The notes: a model not told the origin generated them from the letters alone. A stretch of 64,000 nucleotides of DNA from Jonesia denitrificans DSM 20603 (GCF_000024065.1 NC_013174.1:2685647-2749646), one strand, 5' to 3'; counted from the first letter of the stretch, positions 18,803-28,299 are shown. Program-made: numbers and translations.

Positions 18803-20176
18803 TCACTGCTGCATATCAACAAATCGGGAGTAGTGCCCTTGGAACGCCACAGTGATGTCCGCTGTGGGACCATTACGGTGTTTAGCCACGATCAGATCAG
18901 CCTCCCCAGCCCGCGGATGCTCCTTTTCGTATGCGTCGGGACGGTGCACCAGCACAACGAGGTCAGCGTCCTGCTCAATTGACCCCGATTCACGAAGATC
19001 TGAGATCGCCGGGCGTTTGTCTTGTCGCTGTTCAGGACCACGGTTCAACTGCGAAATCGCAATCACGGGCACCTCAAGCTCCTTGGCCAACAGCTTCAGT
19101 GCACGGGAAAACTCCGAGACCTCCTGCTGACGCGACTCCACCCGTTTCCCTGAGGACATGAGCTGAAGGTAGTCGATGAGGACGAGTTTTAAGTCGTGGC
19201 GTTGCTTGAGGCGGCGGCATTTGGCCCGGATCTCCATGAGTGACATGTTCGGTGAATCGTCAATGAACAACGGGGCGTCCTGCATCCGTGTTTGCGCTTG
19301 GGCGAGGCGCTGCCAGTCCGCCTCATCCATGTCCCCATTGCGGAGTTTTTGCAGGTGAATGCGCGCTTCTGCGGCGATGATACGTTGTGCAATTTCGTTG
19401 CGCCCCATTTCCAGGGAGAACACAACTGAGGTTTGTTTGTGCTTAATGGACGCCGAACGCACAAGGTCGATGCCCAGGGTAGATTTCCCCATCGCAGGGC
19501 GGGCGGCGATGACAATCATCTGACCTGCGTGTAACCCGTTGGTGAGGCGGTCAAAGTCTGCGAGCCCAGTAGGTACCCCGGTGAGTCCGCCAGGGTTTGT
19601 TTGTGCCGCTTCGATCTCGTCGATCGCGGCACCGAGAAAGTCACCGAGTGGTACGTAATCTTCTGACAGCCGGTTTTCGGTGATGTTGTAGATCTCGGCC
19701 TGGGCGTTGTTGACAACGTCATCCACCTCATCGCCATCAGTGGCGTACCCCAGTTGGACGATGCGCGTGCCCGCTTCCACCAGACGCCGCATGATCGCCC
19801 GCTCTCGGACAATCTTCGCATAGTATCCAGCATTTGCCGCGGTGGGAACAGAAGCAATGAGGTCGTGAATATAGGGGGCACCCCCAATACGATCCAGCGA
19901 ACCGCGTTTGTTCAGTTCAGCGACCACAGTGATCGCATCAGCAGGCTCACCGTGCCCATACAAGTCAATGACTGCATCGAAAATTGCTTCATGGGCGGGC
20001 CGATAGAAATCGACACCCTTGATGTGTGCAATCACGTCCGCGATAGCGTCTTTGGAAATGAGCATCCCACCGAGCACACTTTGCTCGGCAGCAATGTCCT
20101 GAGGAGGTGTGCGATCTCGCGCCCGAGTTGGTCCTTCTGAGGGTGGATACGTCGCTTCGGCGGCTTCGACTGCCAC
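18803..20176 (-). CDS. dnaB: Replicative DNA helicase DnaB
   Basis: A 457-residue hexameric 5'-3' helicase. The N-terminal domain (PPQDIAAEQSVLGGMLI onward) is followed by a RecA-like motor with Walker A (RPAMGKST), Walker B (LVLIDYLQLM) and the DnaB signature SQLNRGPEQR. No intein interrupts it. The start is a GTG at 20176, with AGGGAGGA six bases upstream; the ATG at 20230 has no ribosome site. A cluster of DnaA boxes lies directly upstream. Confidence 0.97.
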   Translation of the reverse strand: MAVEAAEATYPPSEGPTRARDRTPPQDIAAEQSVLGGMLISKDAIADVIAHIKGVDFYRPAHEAIFDAVIDLYGHGEPADAITVVAELNKRGSLDRIGGAPYIHDLIASVPTAANAGYYAKIVRERAIMRRLVEAGTRIVQLGYATDGDEVDDVVNNAQAEIYNITENRLSEDYVPLGDFLGAAIDEIEAAQTNPGGLTGVPTGLADFDRLTNGLHAGQMIVIAARPAMGKSTLGIDLVRSASIKHKQTSVVFSLEMGRNEIAQRIIAAEARIHLQKLRNGDMDEADWQRLAQAQTRMQDAPLFIDDSPNMSLMEIRAKCRRLKQRHDLKLVLIDYLQLMSSGKRVESRQQEVSEFSRALKLLAKELEVPVIAISQLNRGPEQRQDKRPAISDLRESGSIEQDADLVVLVHRPDAYEKEHPRAGEADLIVAKHRNGPTADITVAFQGHYSRFVDMQQ

Positions 20177-20299
20177 TGTGTCCTCCCTGTGTGGTGAGTG
20201 CGGACGGCTGAGATGGGGGCCGACGCGCATGGAATGCCCGTGTGACCCTACCGCGAATGGGCGGGTGTTCCAAGTGTTGTGTCCTCCACTGACACAAAG

Positions 20300-20462
20300 T
20301 TATCCACAGGGTTTCCCACAGGGGTGTGGACAGTCGTGGAAAACCGCAGAACCACGTCGACCCCACCTGTGGACAAAACTGGGGACAACTGCGCACACCT
20401 GTGGAAGCCAACCGATGCGCACCCCACAATCCCTGGAATCATGCGGATTTACCTGTGGATGA
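20300..20462. promoter_or_regulatory. DnaA-box cluster upstream of dnaB
   Basis: The 334-bp gap between dnaB and the MATE gene holds one perfect DnaA box, TTATCCACA (20300-20308), two eight-of-nine reverse boxes, TGTGGACAA (20368-20376) and TGTGGATGA (20454-20462), and a weaker TGTGGACAG (20325-20333). The spacing suggests a DnaA-binding region over the dnaB promoter. No other gene was found in the gap. Confidence 0.6.
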
Positions 20463-20510
20463 CACAATTGAATCCAACGAATCCTCCAGTGACAGGAAAA
20501 TGACCACGAC

Positions 20511-21878
20511 GTGGACACCACACCAACCACTCCGCAGGATGGCAGCCCGCAATCCACAGGACTTACCCACAAGTCGCTGACCGCCACAATCCTCGCCATC
20601 GCAATCCCCTCACTGGCCGCACTGGTCGCCGAACCCCTCTTCATCCTCGTCGACACCGCCATCGTAGGACGGCTCGGAACCAGCGAACTCGCCGGACTCG
20701 CACTCGCATCCACGGTCCTCACCACCACCGTGGGGCTGTGCATTTTCCTCGCCTACGCCACCACAGCAACCGTCGCCCGCCACCTTGGAGCCGGACGCCG
20801 CACCACAGCCCTCAGCGCTGGCATCGACGGCCTCTGGCTCGCCGCCACACTCGGCGCGCTTCTCACCCTCACCCTGATCCTCACCGCCCCCCAACTCCTC
20901 ACCATCCTCGGTGCCCACGGTGACGTCCTCACCCACGCCACCACCTACCTACGATGGTCCGCACCCGGCCTCCCAGGAATGCTCATTGTTATGGCAGCCA
21001 CCGGAGTGCTCCGAGGATTCCAAAACGCCACCACACCCATGTGGGTTGCCGGCGCCGGTGCCGCACTCAACGCCGCACTGTCCTTCACGCTCGTCTGGAT
21101 CCTCGGCATGGGAATAGCCGGATCAGGATTGGGCACAGCCATCACACAAATCCTCATGGCCATTGCCCTCACCATCCCTGTCGCCACCCTCGCCCGACGA
21201 CACAACGCCGCCCTACGCCCCGGAACAACCGGGATCCTCCACTCACTCGCCTCCGGTGCCCCCCTCTTCTTGCGCACCCTTTCCCTGCGTGCAGCGATCA
21301 TCCTCACCATCATCACCGCCACCTCGCTAGGAACTGTTCCCCTCGCCGGACACCAAGTGATCAACAGCCTGTGGGGATTCGCAGCCTTCGCCCTCGACGC
21401 TCTCGCCATCGCCGCGCAAACCCTCATCGGGCACCACCTCGGCGCCGCGGACCGCACCGGTACGCGCCACATTCTCCGCGTCACCCTCTGGTGGGGAACA
21501 CTATCCGGCGCCGTCATTGGTGCCCTCATCATCCTCATCGCGTACACCGCCGCACCACTGTTCACCCCCGACCCAACAGTCCAACACGCCATCCAACTCG
21601 CCGCCATCGTCGCCGGGATCACCATGCCCATCACCGGGTGGGTGTGCGTCCTCGACGGAGTGCTCATCGGAGCCGGAGACGGCCGCTACCTCGCAGGTGT
21701 TGGCCTCATCAACCTCGCCATGTACACGCCAGCCGTCCTCACCGTCTACCACCTCGCACCCCACGGGCCCACCGGCCTGCTGTGGTTGTGGGTCGCCTTC
21801 GCCGGTGTCTTCATGGGAGTACGCGCCCTCACCACCGGGTGGCGTATTCGCACCCAAGCATGGATGCGCATCGGCTAG
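20511..21878 (+). CDS. MATE family efflux transporter
   Basis: A 455-residue membrane protein with twelve predicted helices in two MatE halves (AIPSLAALVAEPLFILVDTA near the start, matched by a second half after residue 245). MATE proteins export drugs or metabolites with H+ or Na+. This one belongs to the DinF-like branch common in Actinobacteria. The start is a GTG at 20511 with AGGAAA upstream. A bidirectional terminator follows. Confidence 0.88.
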   Translation: MDTTPTTPQDGSPQSTGLTHKSLTATILAIAIPSLAALVAEPLFILVDTAIVGRLGTSELAGLALASTVLTTTVGLCIFLAYATTATVARHLGAGRRTTALSAGIDGLWLAATLGALLTLTLILTAPQLLTILGAHGDVLTHATTYLRWSAPGLPGMLIVMAATGVLRGFQNATTPMWVAGAGAALNAALSFTLVWILGMGIAGSGLGTAITQILMAIALTIPVATLARRHNAALRPGTTGILHSLASGAPLFLRTLSLRAAIILTIITATSLGTVPLAGHQVINSLWGFAAFALDALAIAAQTLIGHHLGAADRTGTRHILRVTLWWGTLSGAVIGALIILIAYTAAPLFTPDPTVQHAIQLAAIVAGITMPITGWVCVLDGVLIGAGDGRYLAGVGLINLAMYTPAVLTVYHLAPHGPTGLLWLWVAFAGVFMGVRALTTGWRIRTQAWMRIG

Positions 21879-21888
21879 CAGACACAGC

Positions 21889-21922
21889 AAAAGCCCCACG
21901 TGCACACAGCACGTGGGGCTTT
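21889..21922. terminator. Bidirectional terminator between MATE gene and rplI
   Basis: An 11-bp GC-rich stem (gccccacgtgc and complement, 5-nt loop) is flanked by AAAA on the left and TTT on the right, so it works in both directions. It lies between convergent genes. Confidence 0.85.
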
Positions 21923-22005
21923 CACACCGCCATGAAGACGGTACAACCAGCACAGTCGTCGTGCAGCTAACTCCGCCGCACAGACATCCTTACGCTGATG
22001 TCACA

Positions 22006-22458
22006 TCACTCAGCGACAACCTTGACCTTGATCTTGGCTGACACTTCAGGGTGGATCCGCACAGTCACGGTGTAGTCACCGGTTGACTTAATGGCGTCCG
22101 TGACCTGGATTTTACGGCGGTCAATACGGTGTCCCTTCGCAGCAACCGCATCAGCGATTGTCTTAGTGGACACGGCACCGAACAGGCGACCTTCCTTGGA
22201 TGCTGCAGCAGTCACAGTGACTCCTTCAGCTTCAACGGCGTCGCGCAGTGCACGAGCGTCATCGAGGTTCGCCACTTCGCGCGCCTTACGGGCGCGACGG
22301 ATCGCCTCAACCTGGGCTTCACCACCCTTGGTCCACGGGGTCGCGAGGCGGCGTGGGATGAGGTAGTTGCGGGCGTACCCGGCTTTCACCTCAACAACGT
22401 CACCAGCAACACCGAGCTTGTCCACTTCGTGGGTGAGAATGAGCTTATTTGTAGCCAT
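22006..22458 (-). CDS. rplI: 50S ribosomal protein L9
   Basis: A 150-residue ribosomal protein. The N-terminal rRNA-binding domain has the L9 signature (GDVVEVKAGYARNYLIPRRLA), followed by the long helix and C-terminal domain. Last gene of the rpsF-ssb-rpsR-rplI operon, 18 bp after rpsR. Confidence 0.98.
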   Translation of the reverse strand: MATNKLILTHEVDKLGVAGDVVEVKAGYARNYLIPRRLATPWTKGGEAQVEAIRRARKAREVANLDDARALRDAVEAEGVTVTAAASKEGRLFGAVSTKTIADAVAAKGHRIDRRKIQVTDAIKSTGDYTVTVRIHPEVSAKIKVKVVAE

Positions 22459-22476
22459 GATCTGTTCCCTCCCTGA

Positions 22477-22713
22477 TCAGCGTGCGGACGACGAGTAAGG
22501 AAGAAGAGCCATTTCGCGTGCGTTTTTCACGGCACGAGCGATCTGACGCTGCTCCTGAACGGATACACCAGTGACACGGCGTGCGCGGATCTTCCCCCGG
22601 TCGGAGATGAACTTACGCAGCAGTGCGGTGTCTTTGTAGTCCACTGCGTCGATTTTGGCCGACTTCAGTGGGTTGGACTTCTTCTTTGGCTTACGCACAA
22701 CGGTTTTCGCCAT
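22477..22713 (-). CDS. rpsR: 30S ribosomal protein S18
   Basis: A 78-residue S18 protein ([20 protein letters not shown] and [19 protein letters not shown]). It contains no Cys, so it is of the zinc-independent type. The start MAKTVV at 22713 is chosen over an in-frame codon at 22731. S18 pairs with S6 from the same operon in the 30S platform. Confidence 0.97.
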   Translation of the reverse strand: MAKTVVRKPKKKSNPLKSAKIDAVDYKDTALLRKFISDRGKIRARRVTGVSVQEQRQIARAVKNAREMALLPYSSSAR

Positions 22714-22773
22714 TGCGGGATACTCCTTCACAAGGTGCCTGAAAAATCAGGCGGAAATGTCTGATGGTGAGGG

Positions 22774-23340
22774 TTAGAACGGTGGCTCGTCGGCGAACCC
22801 GCCGCCTGCCGGACCCGCGGATGCCCACGGGTCATCGTTCCGACCTCCAGAGCTGGCGCCGAACCCGTTACCAGCGGACTGGGTGAATCCCCCGCCCTGC
22901 TGGTTGCCTGCGAACCCGCCTTGGTTACCTTGGTTACCGCCACCGCCTTGAGAGAATCCGCCGGACCCTCCAGAGCGTTGGTTGCGGCTCACCTTTGCGG
23001 ATGCGTAGCGCAGCGATGGACCAATTTCGTCCACCTGGAGTTCAACGACGGTGCGCTTCTCCCCTTCTCGAGTCTCAAATGAGCGTTGCACCAAACGGCC
23101 CTGCGCGATCACGCGCATGCCCTTGGTGAGTGACTCGGCCACGTTCTCAGCAGCTTCACGCCACAGCGAACAACGCATGAAAAGGGCTTCGCCGTCTTTC
23201 CATTCGTTGGCCTGCCGGTCGAAGCTCCGTGGGGTAGACGCAATGGTGAAGCTAGCAACAGCGACACCAGAGGCAGTGAATCGAAGTTCCGGGTCCCCGG
23301 TGAGGTTCCCGACCACCGTGATGATGGTGTCTCCTGCCAT
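22774..23340 (-). CDS. ssb: Single-stranded DNA-binding protein
   Basis: A 188-residue SSB with an N-terminal OB fold (about residues 1-110, [21 protein letters not shown]), a Gly/Gln/Asn-rich flexible tail and the acidic protein-interaction tip ending DEPPF. It coats single-stranded DNA in replication and repair and is cotranscribed with rpsF and rpsR, as is usual in bacteria. Confidence 0.97.
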   Translation of the reverse strand: MAGDTIITVVGNLTGDPELRFTASGVAVASFTIASTPRSFDRQANEWKDGEALFMRCSLWREAAENVAESLTKGMRVIAQGRLVQRSFETREGEKRTVVELQVDEIGPSLRYASAKVSRNQRSGGSGGFSQGGGGNQGNQGGFAGNQQGGGFTQSAGNGFGASSGGRNDDPWASAGPAGGGFADEPPF

Positions 23341-23391
23341 GTTCAGTCTCCTTGTTGACCGTGGTTGAGATTGTCAGGGATCAGCGGTGAC

Positions 23392-23679
23392 TCACGCGTC
23401 GACGCGGAGAACCTTGATACGCAGAATGGACTCGTTGAGTCCGAGCTGACGCTCAAGTTCTTTCGTCGTTGCTGGAGTAGCGGTGAAGTTGATGACCGCG
23501 TAGATGCCTTCGGCTTTCTTAGCGATCTCGTAAGCCATACGACGACGGCCCCAGATGTCGATGTTCTCGACGGAGCCGCCCTCTGCGGGGACAACGGCGA
23601 GGAGCTTCTCAATGGTGGCGTTGAGGTTACGTTCTTCAACGTCCGGGGAGAGAATCATCATCAGTTCGTACTGACGCAT
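23392..23679 (-). CDS. rpsF: 30S ribosomal protein S6
   Basis: A 95-residue S6 protein beginning [13 protein letters not shown]. The ATG at 23679 has a textbook AGGAGGTG ribosome site; upstream in-frame codons are ignored. First gene of its operon; hairpins in the leader may provide S6:S18 feedback control. Confidence 0.97.
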   Translation of the reverse strand: MRQYELMMILSPDVEERNLNATIEKLLAVVPAEGGSVENIDIWGRRRMAYEIAKKAEGIYAVINFTATPATTKELERQLGLNESILRIKVLRVDA

Positions 23680-23707
23680 GCGATACCCACCTCCTATGGT
23701 CTGAGCG

Positions 23708-23800
23708 GTCACGGTCGTTCCGTGACAGAAGGGTGTCATGCAGTGTGTGCAATGTCAGCGAACCAGGTGGTTCTGACATTCCAGGAACGTGGGTTCCTGG
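23708..23800 (-). promoter_or_regulatory. Structured leader of rpsF, possible S6:S18-binding element
   Basis: Three inverted repeats lie 30-120 bp upstream of rpsF. They are a 7-bp stem at 23708-23726, a compound stem at 23751-23780 (AATGTCAG with CTGACATT, then AACC with GGTT, and a 2-nt CG bulge on the 3' side of the RNA), and an 8-bp stem CCAGGAAC/GTTCCTGG at 23781-23800. Many bacteria autoregulate rpsF through an S6:S18-binding hairpin with a CG-containing bulge. The middle element is the best candidate, but I cannot confirm the consensus. Confidence 0.4.
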
Positions 23801-23903
23801 GTGGCACAGCAATCAGTCAGTCTACCGGTGTTTCTGGTGTATTGACTATGCCTGTTCCCGGGTTTTTCTGGATGTCACATTCCTGCCCCGATCACCGATG
23901 CGC

Positions 23904-26198
23904 TCACCCAGTATTGCCCGTGTTGGTGCCGGTCCCACCACCCGTATTGCCGCCGCCGGTGTTTCCCCCACCTGAGCCACCACCAGTATTGCCGCCGGTG
24001 TTTCCACCACCGGTGTCTCCCCCACCTGGATCAGGCGTGGGCTGGGTTGGTTCCTGAGTCGGTTCCTGGGTTGGTTCCTGAGTCGGCTCTTGGGTCGGCT
24101 CTTGTGTGGGTTCCTGAGTCGGTTCCTGGGTCGGTTCCTGAGTCGGCTCAACCGGTTCCTCTGTAGGTTCCTCAGTTTCTTCAGTCTCTTCCGGTTCAGG
24201 TTCTTCGGTGTATGTCGGCGTTGGCGCAGGCTGAACAATCGTGCGGTCCGGGAACTGCTCTACCGGTTGGTCCTTGAGGACCCGGCCCATGTAGTCAGTC
24301 CAAATATCCACCGGAACTGACCCACCCGTGATCTCGCTGTACCCGCCAAACGGGGTGATCTCGTCTTGTCCACCATCTTCGGTTTGCTGGTAGAGCGCGA
24401 TAGCCGTGGCATAGCTGGGGGTGTACCCCACAAACCACGCGGATCGGTTCTTATTCGATGTTCCGGTCTTCCCGGCAATGGGGTGCCCGATAGCGCGCGC
24501 CTTCTGCCCTGAACCTTCCTCAACAACCCGAGTCAGCGCATAGGTCGCCTCAGCGCCCACATCGGCACGCCACGCTTGCTTGGCAATCGCAGAGTGCTCA
24601 TAGACGAGCGATCCGCGCCGCTCCACACTCTCCACAAAATACGTGTCATTATGCTGCCCGGAGGCCGCAAACGTTGCATACGCACTTGCCATATCAATGG
24701 GTTTCACGGTTGCCGTGCCCAGCACGTTCGACAACACCGGATCCAAGTCCACCGTGTCTGAGGGGATACCAGCGCGGATCGCAACATCCACGGTCTTTTC
24801 TGGCCCAATCTGCTGGTTCACGTCTACATACACGGTGTTCACCGAGTTCGCAGTCGCCTTAGCCAAATTGATTTGACCATAGGAGTACAGCCCGAAGTTG
24901 TTGACTGGATATGGCTTCCCATTGTCATCAAAAGTGCGCGGTGAGTTTCCATCAAAGTACTGGTTATCGACCGGGATGCCCTCTTCAATAGCGCCCACCA
25001 AGGTAAACGGTTTAAAGGTTGAACCAGCCTGCGCCTGCCCCTGAGTCGCAGCGTTGTACTGGTTCGTCAAATAGTCAGCGCCTCCGTACAGCGAGCGCAC
25101 GGCACCAGTTTTGGGGTCCACCGTCACGCCGGCAACCATGAGACGTTCGCTGCCGCCCTCCGGCATATCAGAGATCGCTTTTTCCAGTTTGCGCTGTAAG
25201 TTACGGTCAAAGGTCGTGACGATGCGGACACCTTGAGAGTTGAGGTCGTCTTCCGTCATCCCTGTTTTGTCAAGCACCTCAGCCTTCGCCAAAGCGAGTA
25301 GGTAACCCTTGGGTCCACCAAACCGGTTCTCTGGGTTGTACTCCACCCACTCAGGAAATTCTTGCTCAGCACGCTCGGCCTGCGTGATGAAACCAAGGTC
25401 AGCCATACCGTCCAAGACGTAGTTCCATCGCTCCAACGATTTTTCTGGAGATTTTGCCGGATCCCAGTTACTCGGTGATGGGATCACCCCAGCGATCATG
25501 GCCGCCTCGGACAAAGTCAACTCCGCTGCTGGTTTGTCAAAGTACTTCTCAGCAGCAACCTCAATGCCGTACGCCCCACGACCAAAATAGATCGTGTTCA
25601 TGTAACCGTCGAGGATGTCTTCTTTGTCCTGGTTCTGGCTCAGTTTGAGGGCGAGGATTGCTTCTTCGAGCTTGGCCGCATAGTCCTTAAACCTGTTTCC
25701 CGAACGGCCAATCGTGTCCTCATGGAAATATCGCTCCGCATACTGCTGGGTAATCGTGGACGCACCCATATTGGTGTCATAGCGCACGTTCAAATAGAAC
25801 GCACGAGCAATACCCTTAAAGTCCACCCCGTTGTTCTGATAGAACGTGCGGTCCTCCGCGGCAACAACGGCGTACTTCACATGGTCAGGGAGCTCCCGGG
25901 TGTTAATGATCTTGCGGTCCACCTCAGCGAACTCACCAAGAACCGTCTCACCATCGGAGTAATACACCGTTGACGTTTGCGATTGGGCAAAGTCAGTCGG
26001 TTCAGGGATTTCCACACTCGCATAAGCTGCGATCAACAAACCGGCAACAAGAGCCGCCCCAGTGAGAAAGGTACCAAGAAAGAAGCGCCACGAAGGTATC
26101 CACCTCCTAATGCCGCTCTTCCCGTACCGGGGATAGTCAATGATGCGTTTCCTCTTCACCTTTCCAGATGCCGAAACGCGGGTTCTTGATCCAGCCAC
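23904..26198 (-). CDS. Class A penicillin-binding protein (transglycosylase/transpeptidase) with repetitive C-terminal tail
   Basis: A 764-residue bifunctional peptidoglycan synthase. A basic cytoplasmic start and one membrane helix (about residues 38-60) precede the GT51 domain (AAEDRTFYQNNG with the catalytic Glu; GASTITQQYAE) and the transpeptidase domain (SxxK in GSTFKPF, SxN in ANSVNTVY, KTG in IAGKTGTSNKNRS). After about residue 640 comes a Glu/Pro/Thr tail with eight TQEP units, then a Gly/Asn/Thr tail. The start is a GTG at 26198 with GGAAGG upstream. The gene is alone and divergent from padR. Confidence 0.95.
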   Translation of the reverse strand: MAGSRTRVSASGKVKRKRIIDYPRYGKSGIRRWIPSWRFFLGTFLTGAALVAGLLIAAYASVEIPEPTDFAQSQTSTVYYSDGETVLGEFAEVDRKIINTRELPDHVKYAVVAAEDRTFYQNNGVDFKGIARAFYLNVRYDTNMGASTITQQYAERYFHEDTIGRSGNRFKDYAAKLEEAILALKLSQNQDKEDILDGYMNTIYFGRGAYGIEVAAEKYFDKPAAELTLSEAAMIAGVIPSPSNWDPAKSPEKSLERWNYVLDGMADLGFITQAERAEQEFPEWVEYNPENRFGGPKGYLLALAKAEVLDKTGMTEDDLNSQGVRIVTTFDRNLQRKLEKAISDMPEGGSERLMVAGVTVDPKTGAVRSLYGGADYLTNQYNAATQGQAQAGSTFKPFTLVGAIEEGIPVDNQYFDGNSPRTFDDNGKPYPVNNFGLYSYGQINLAKATANSVNTVYVDVNQQIGPEKTVDVAIRAGIPSDTVDLDPVLSNVLGTATVKPIDMASAYATFAASGQHNDTYFVESVERRGSLVYEHSAIAKQAWRADVGAEATYALTRVVEEGSGQKARAIGHPIAGKTGTSNKNRSAWFVGYTPSYATAIALYQQTEDGGQDEITPFGGYSEITGGSVPVDIWTDYMGRVLKDQPVEQFPDRTIVQPAPTPTYTEEPEPEETEETEEPTEEPVEPTQEPTQEPTQEPTQEPTQEPTQEPTQEPTQEPTQPTPDPGGGDTGGGNTGGNTGGGSGGGNTGGGNTGGGTGTNTGNTG
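24049..24144 (-). repeat. Eight 12-nt units encoding TQEP in the PBP tail
   Basis: Eight adjacent 12-bp units (consensus GGTTCCTGAGTC on the plus strand) encode Thr-Gln-Glu-Pro repeats. Units differ by a few synonymous bases. Copy number could vary by slippage without breaking the frame. Confidence 0.9.
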
Positions 26199-26386
26199 AA
26201 GGGACCTTCCGTACGTGCCATGGGGAGTACTCCATAGTGAACTCTAATGTCTAGCCCCAGTCTCGGCGACGGGTCACAAGACAAATAACGGTGTTCTCTA
26301 TCAAGTTGGTGCACCACTTCCGTGGGTTCTTCACAATTCGCGTGCCAGAGCGGTTTGCACAAAGGGCACCGGGCACCATACTCTGT

Positions 26387-26409
26387 CGATGTATCGGCTC
26401 GATACATCG
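26387..26409. promoter_or_regulatory. Inverted-repeat operator upstream of padR
   Basis: A perfect palindrome with 10-bp arms and a 3-nt centre (CGATGTATCG-gct-CGATACATCG) lies 93 bp upstream of the padR start. PadR proteins commonly bind ATGT...ACAT palindromes in their own promoters, so this is probably the PadR operator. The rest of the 304-bp gap between the PBP gene and padR shows no convincing gene. Confidence 0.65.
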
Positions 26410-26502
26410 GTCCGCTACAGTGAGTACACGAGGGCCCACCCGGGACCACACGACAGCCCACACACAGACAAACCCAGCACCGCCGTGCAGGAAGGAGACA
26501 CC

Positions 26503-27111
26503 ATGCGCAGTCGCTCCACAGTGCTCGACATCGCCATCCTCGGTCTCCTCAAAGAATCACCACTCCACGGCTACGAACTGCGCAAACAACTCAACCTCCT
26601 GCTGGGAATGTTCCGGGCCTTCTCCTACGGCTCCCTCTACCCTGCGCTGAAATCGCTAGAAAAACGCGGCCTCATCAGCTCACAAGGCTCGCAACAAACC
26701 CCACCGCACGCCCTCGCAGGAAAACGGGCGCGCATCGTCTATCACATCACCAATGATGGAACAGACCACCTCACCCAGTCCCTCGCAACCGCAGGACCCT
26801 CCGCCTGGGACGACGACAACTTCGACGTTCGCTTCGCCTTCTTCGGGCAAACCGACGCCGACACGCGCCTCCGAATCCTCGAAGGACGCAAAAGCAGACT
26901 CACCGAACGACTCGAAACAGTCCGCGAAAGCAACACACGCACCCGCGGACGCCTCGATGAATACACCCTCGAACTCCAGCGCTACGGCCTCGAACAAGTC
27001 GAACGCGAAGTGCGCTGGCTCGAAGGACTCATCACCCATGAACGCAACCGACCCCGGCACCAGGCAGACAGCTCCCCCAAGGACAGCCCTGCAACCGGCT
27101 CGGACGTGTAA
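26503..27111 (+). CDS. PadR family transcriptional regulator
   Basis: A 202-residue PadR regulator: the N-terminal winged helix (AILGLLKESPLHGYELRKQL, SYGSLYPALKSLEKRGLI) and a C-terminal coiled-coil dimerisation half (residues 120-190). The ATG at 26503 has GAAGGAGA seven bases upstream; an in-frame codon at 26389 falls inside the operator and is rejected. It sits 46 bp before ino1, a pairing that is common in Actinobacteria, and probably controls itself and inositol synthesis through the palindrome upstream. Confidence 0.92.
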   Translation: MRSRSTVLDIAILGLLKESPLHGYELRKQLNLLLGMFRAFSYGSLYPALKSLEKRGLISSQGSQQTPPHALAGKRARIVYHITNDGTDHLTQSLATAGPSAWDDDNFDVRFAFFGQTDADTRLRILEGRKSRLTERLETVRESNTRTRGRLDEYTLELQRYGLEQVEREVRWLEGLITHERNRPRHQADSSPKDSPATGSDV

Positions 27112-27157
27112 CAAATCCAGTACAACGCCCCACGGGGCCTGAGAACAAGGAGCGAGG

Positions 27158-28249
27158 ATGTCTTCCATCCGCGTCGCTATCGTGGGAGTCGGCAACTGCG
27201 CGACCTCCCTCATCCAAGGTGTCGAGTTCTACCGGAACGCAGACGTCAACGACACAGTCCCCGGCCTGATGCACGTCCAGTTCGGTGACTACCACATCCG
27301 CGACCTCGAATTCGTTGCAGCCTTTGACGTCGACGCGAAAAAGGTAGGGTTCGACCTCGCAGACGCCACCCAGGCGTCCGAAAACAACACCATCAAAATC
27401 ACCGATGTGCCACCCACCGGCATCACCGTGCTCCGTGGTCCCACACTCGACGGACTGGGCAAGTACTACCAGGAAACCATCGAAGAGTCCGCAGCTGACC
27501 CTGTTGACGTTGTGCAAACACTGAAAGACGTCAAAGCAGACGTCCTCGTCTGCTACCTGCCCGTCGGATCCGAAGACGCCGCAAAGTTCTACGCACAATG
27601 CGCCATCGACGCCGGCGTTGCCTTCGTCAACGCACTTCCCGTATTCATCGCATCCGACCCTGAATGGGCCGAAAAGTTTGAACAAGCCGGGGTGCCCATC
27701 GTCGGTGACGACATCAAATCACAGGTCGGTGCCACCATCACCCACCGTGTTTTAGCACGCCTCTTCGAAGACCGTGGCGTCATCCTCGACCGCACCTACC
27801 AACTCAACGTTGGTGGAAACATGGACTTCAAAAACATGCTCGAACGCGAACGCCTCGAGTCCAAGAAAATCTCCAAAACCCAAGCCGTCACCTCCAACCT
27901 CTCCGGACCATTGGGCGGGAAAAAGGAAGACCGCAACGTTCACATCGGCCCCTCCGACTACGTCGCCTGGCTCGATGACCGCAAGTGGGCTTACGTCCGC
28001 CTCGAAGGACGCGCATTCGGTGAAGTTCCCCTCAACCTCGAATACAAACTCGAAGTCTGGGACTCCCCCAACTCCGCAGGAATCATCATTGACGCCGTCC
28101 GCGCAGCGAAGATCGCCAAAGACCGCGGTATTGGTGGCCCAATCCTGTCCGCATCCACCTACTTCATGAAGTCCCCACCCGTCCAGATGGAGGACCAAGC
28201 AGGCCGCGAACGCCTCGAAGCGTTCATCCGCGGAGAAGTAGAACGCTAA
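27158..28249 (+). CDS. ino1: Inositol-3-phosphate synthase
   Basis: A 363-residue NAD-dependent enzyme that converts glucose-6-phosphate to 1L-myo-inositol-1-phosphate, the first step to phosphatidylinositol and mycothiol in Actinobacteria. The N-terminal Rossmann motif ([14 protein letters not shown]) is followed by family signatures [24 protein letters not shown] and [14 protein letters not shown]. The length matches the actinobacterial form, which is shorter than the yeast enzyme. It is preceded by padR and followed by a hairpin terminator. Confidence 0.96.
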   Translation: MSSIRVAIVGVGNCATSLIQGVEFYRNADVNDTVPGLMHVQFGDYHIRDLEFVAAFDVDAKKVGFDLADATQASENNTIKITDVPPTGITVLRGPTLDGLGKYYQETIEESAADPVDVVQTLKDVKADVLVCYLPVGSEDAAKFYAQCAIDAGVAFVNALPVFIASDPEWAEKFEQAGVPIVGDDIKSQVGATITHRVLARLFEDRGVILDRTYQLNVGGNMDFKNMLERERLESKKISKTQAVTSNLSGPLGGKKEDRNVHIGPSDYVAWLDDRKWAYVRLEGRAFGEVPLNLEYKLEVWDSPNSAGIIIDAVRAAKIAKDRGIGGPILSASTYFMKSPPVQMEDQAGRERLEAFIRGEVER

Positions 28250-28264
28250 CCCGCGCACCACACA

Positions 28265-28299
28265 GTGAGGGCGTCCCGCATCGTGCAGGGCGCCCTCAC
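28265..28299 (+). terminator. Hairpin after ino1
   Basis: A near-perfect stem (GTGAGGGCG with CGCCCTCAC, and inner CCCGCA with TGC-GGG) starts 16 bp after the ino1 stop. There is no T-run. It separates ino1 from the MFS gene. Confidence 0.65.

Noticed and set aside
24049..24144. The 12-nt repeats as a CRISPR or regulatory array
   Set aside because: They are in-frame codons for TQEP inside an intact PBP gene, with no spacers.
26156..26461. A minus-strand frame with CxxC pairs resembling a zinc ribbon
   Set aside because: It overlaps the padR operator and the PBP start and has no ribosome site; the Cys pairs are chance products of the palindrome region.
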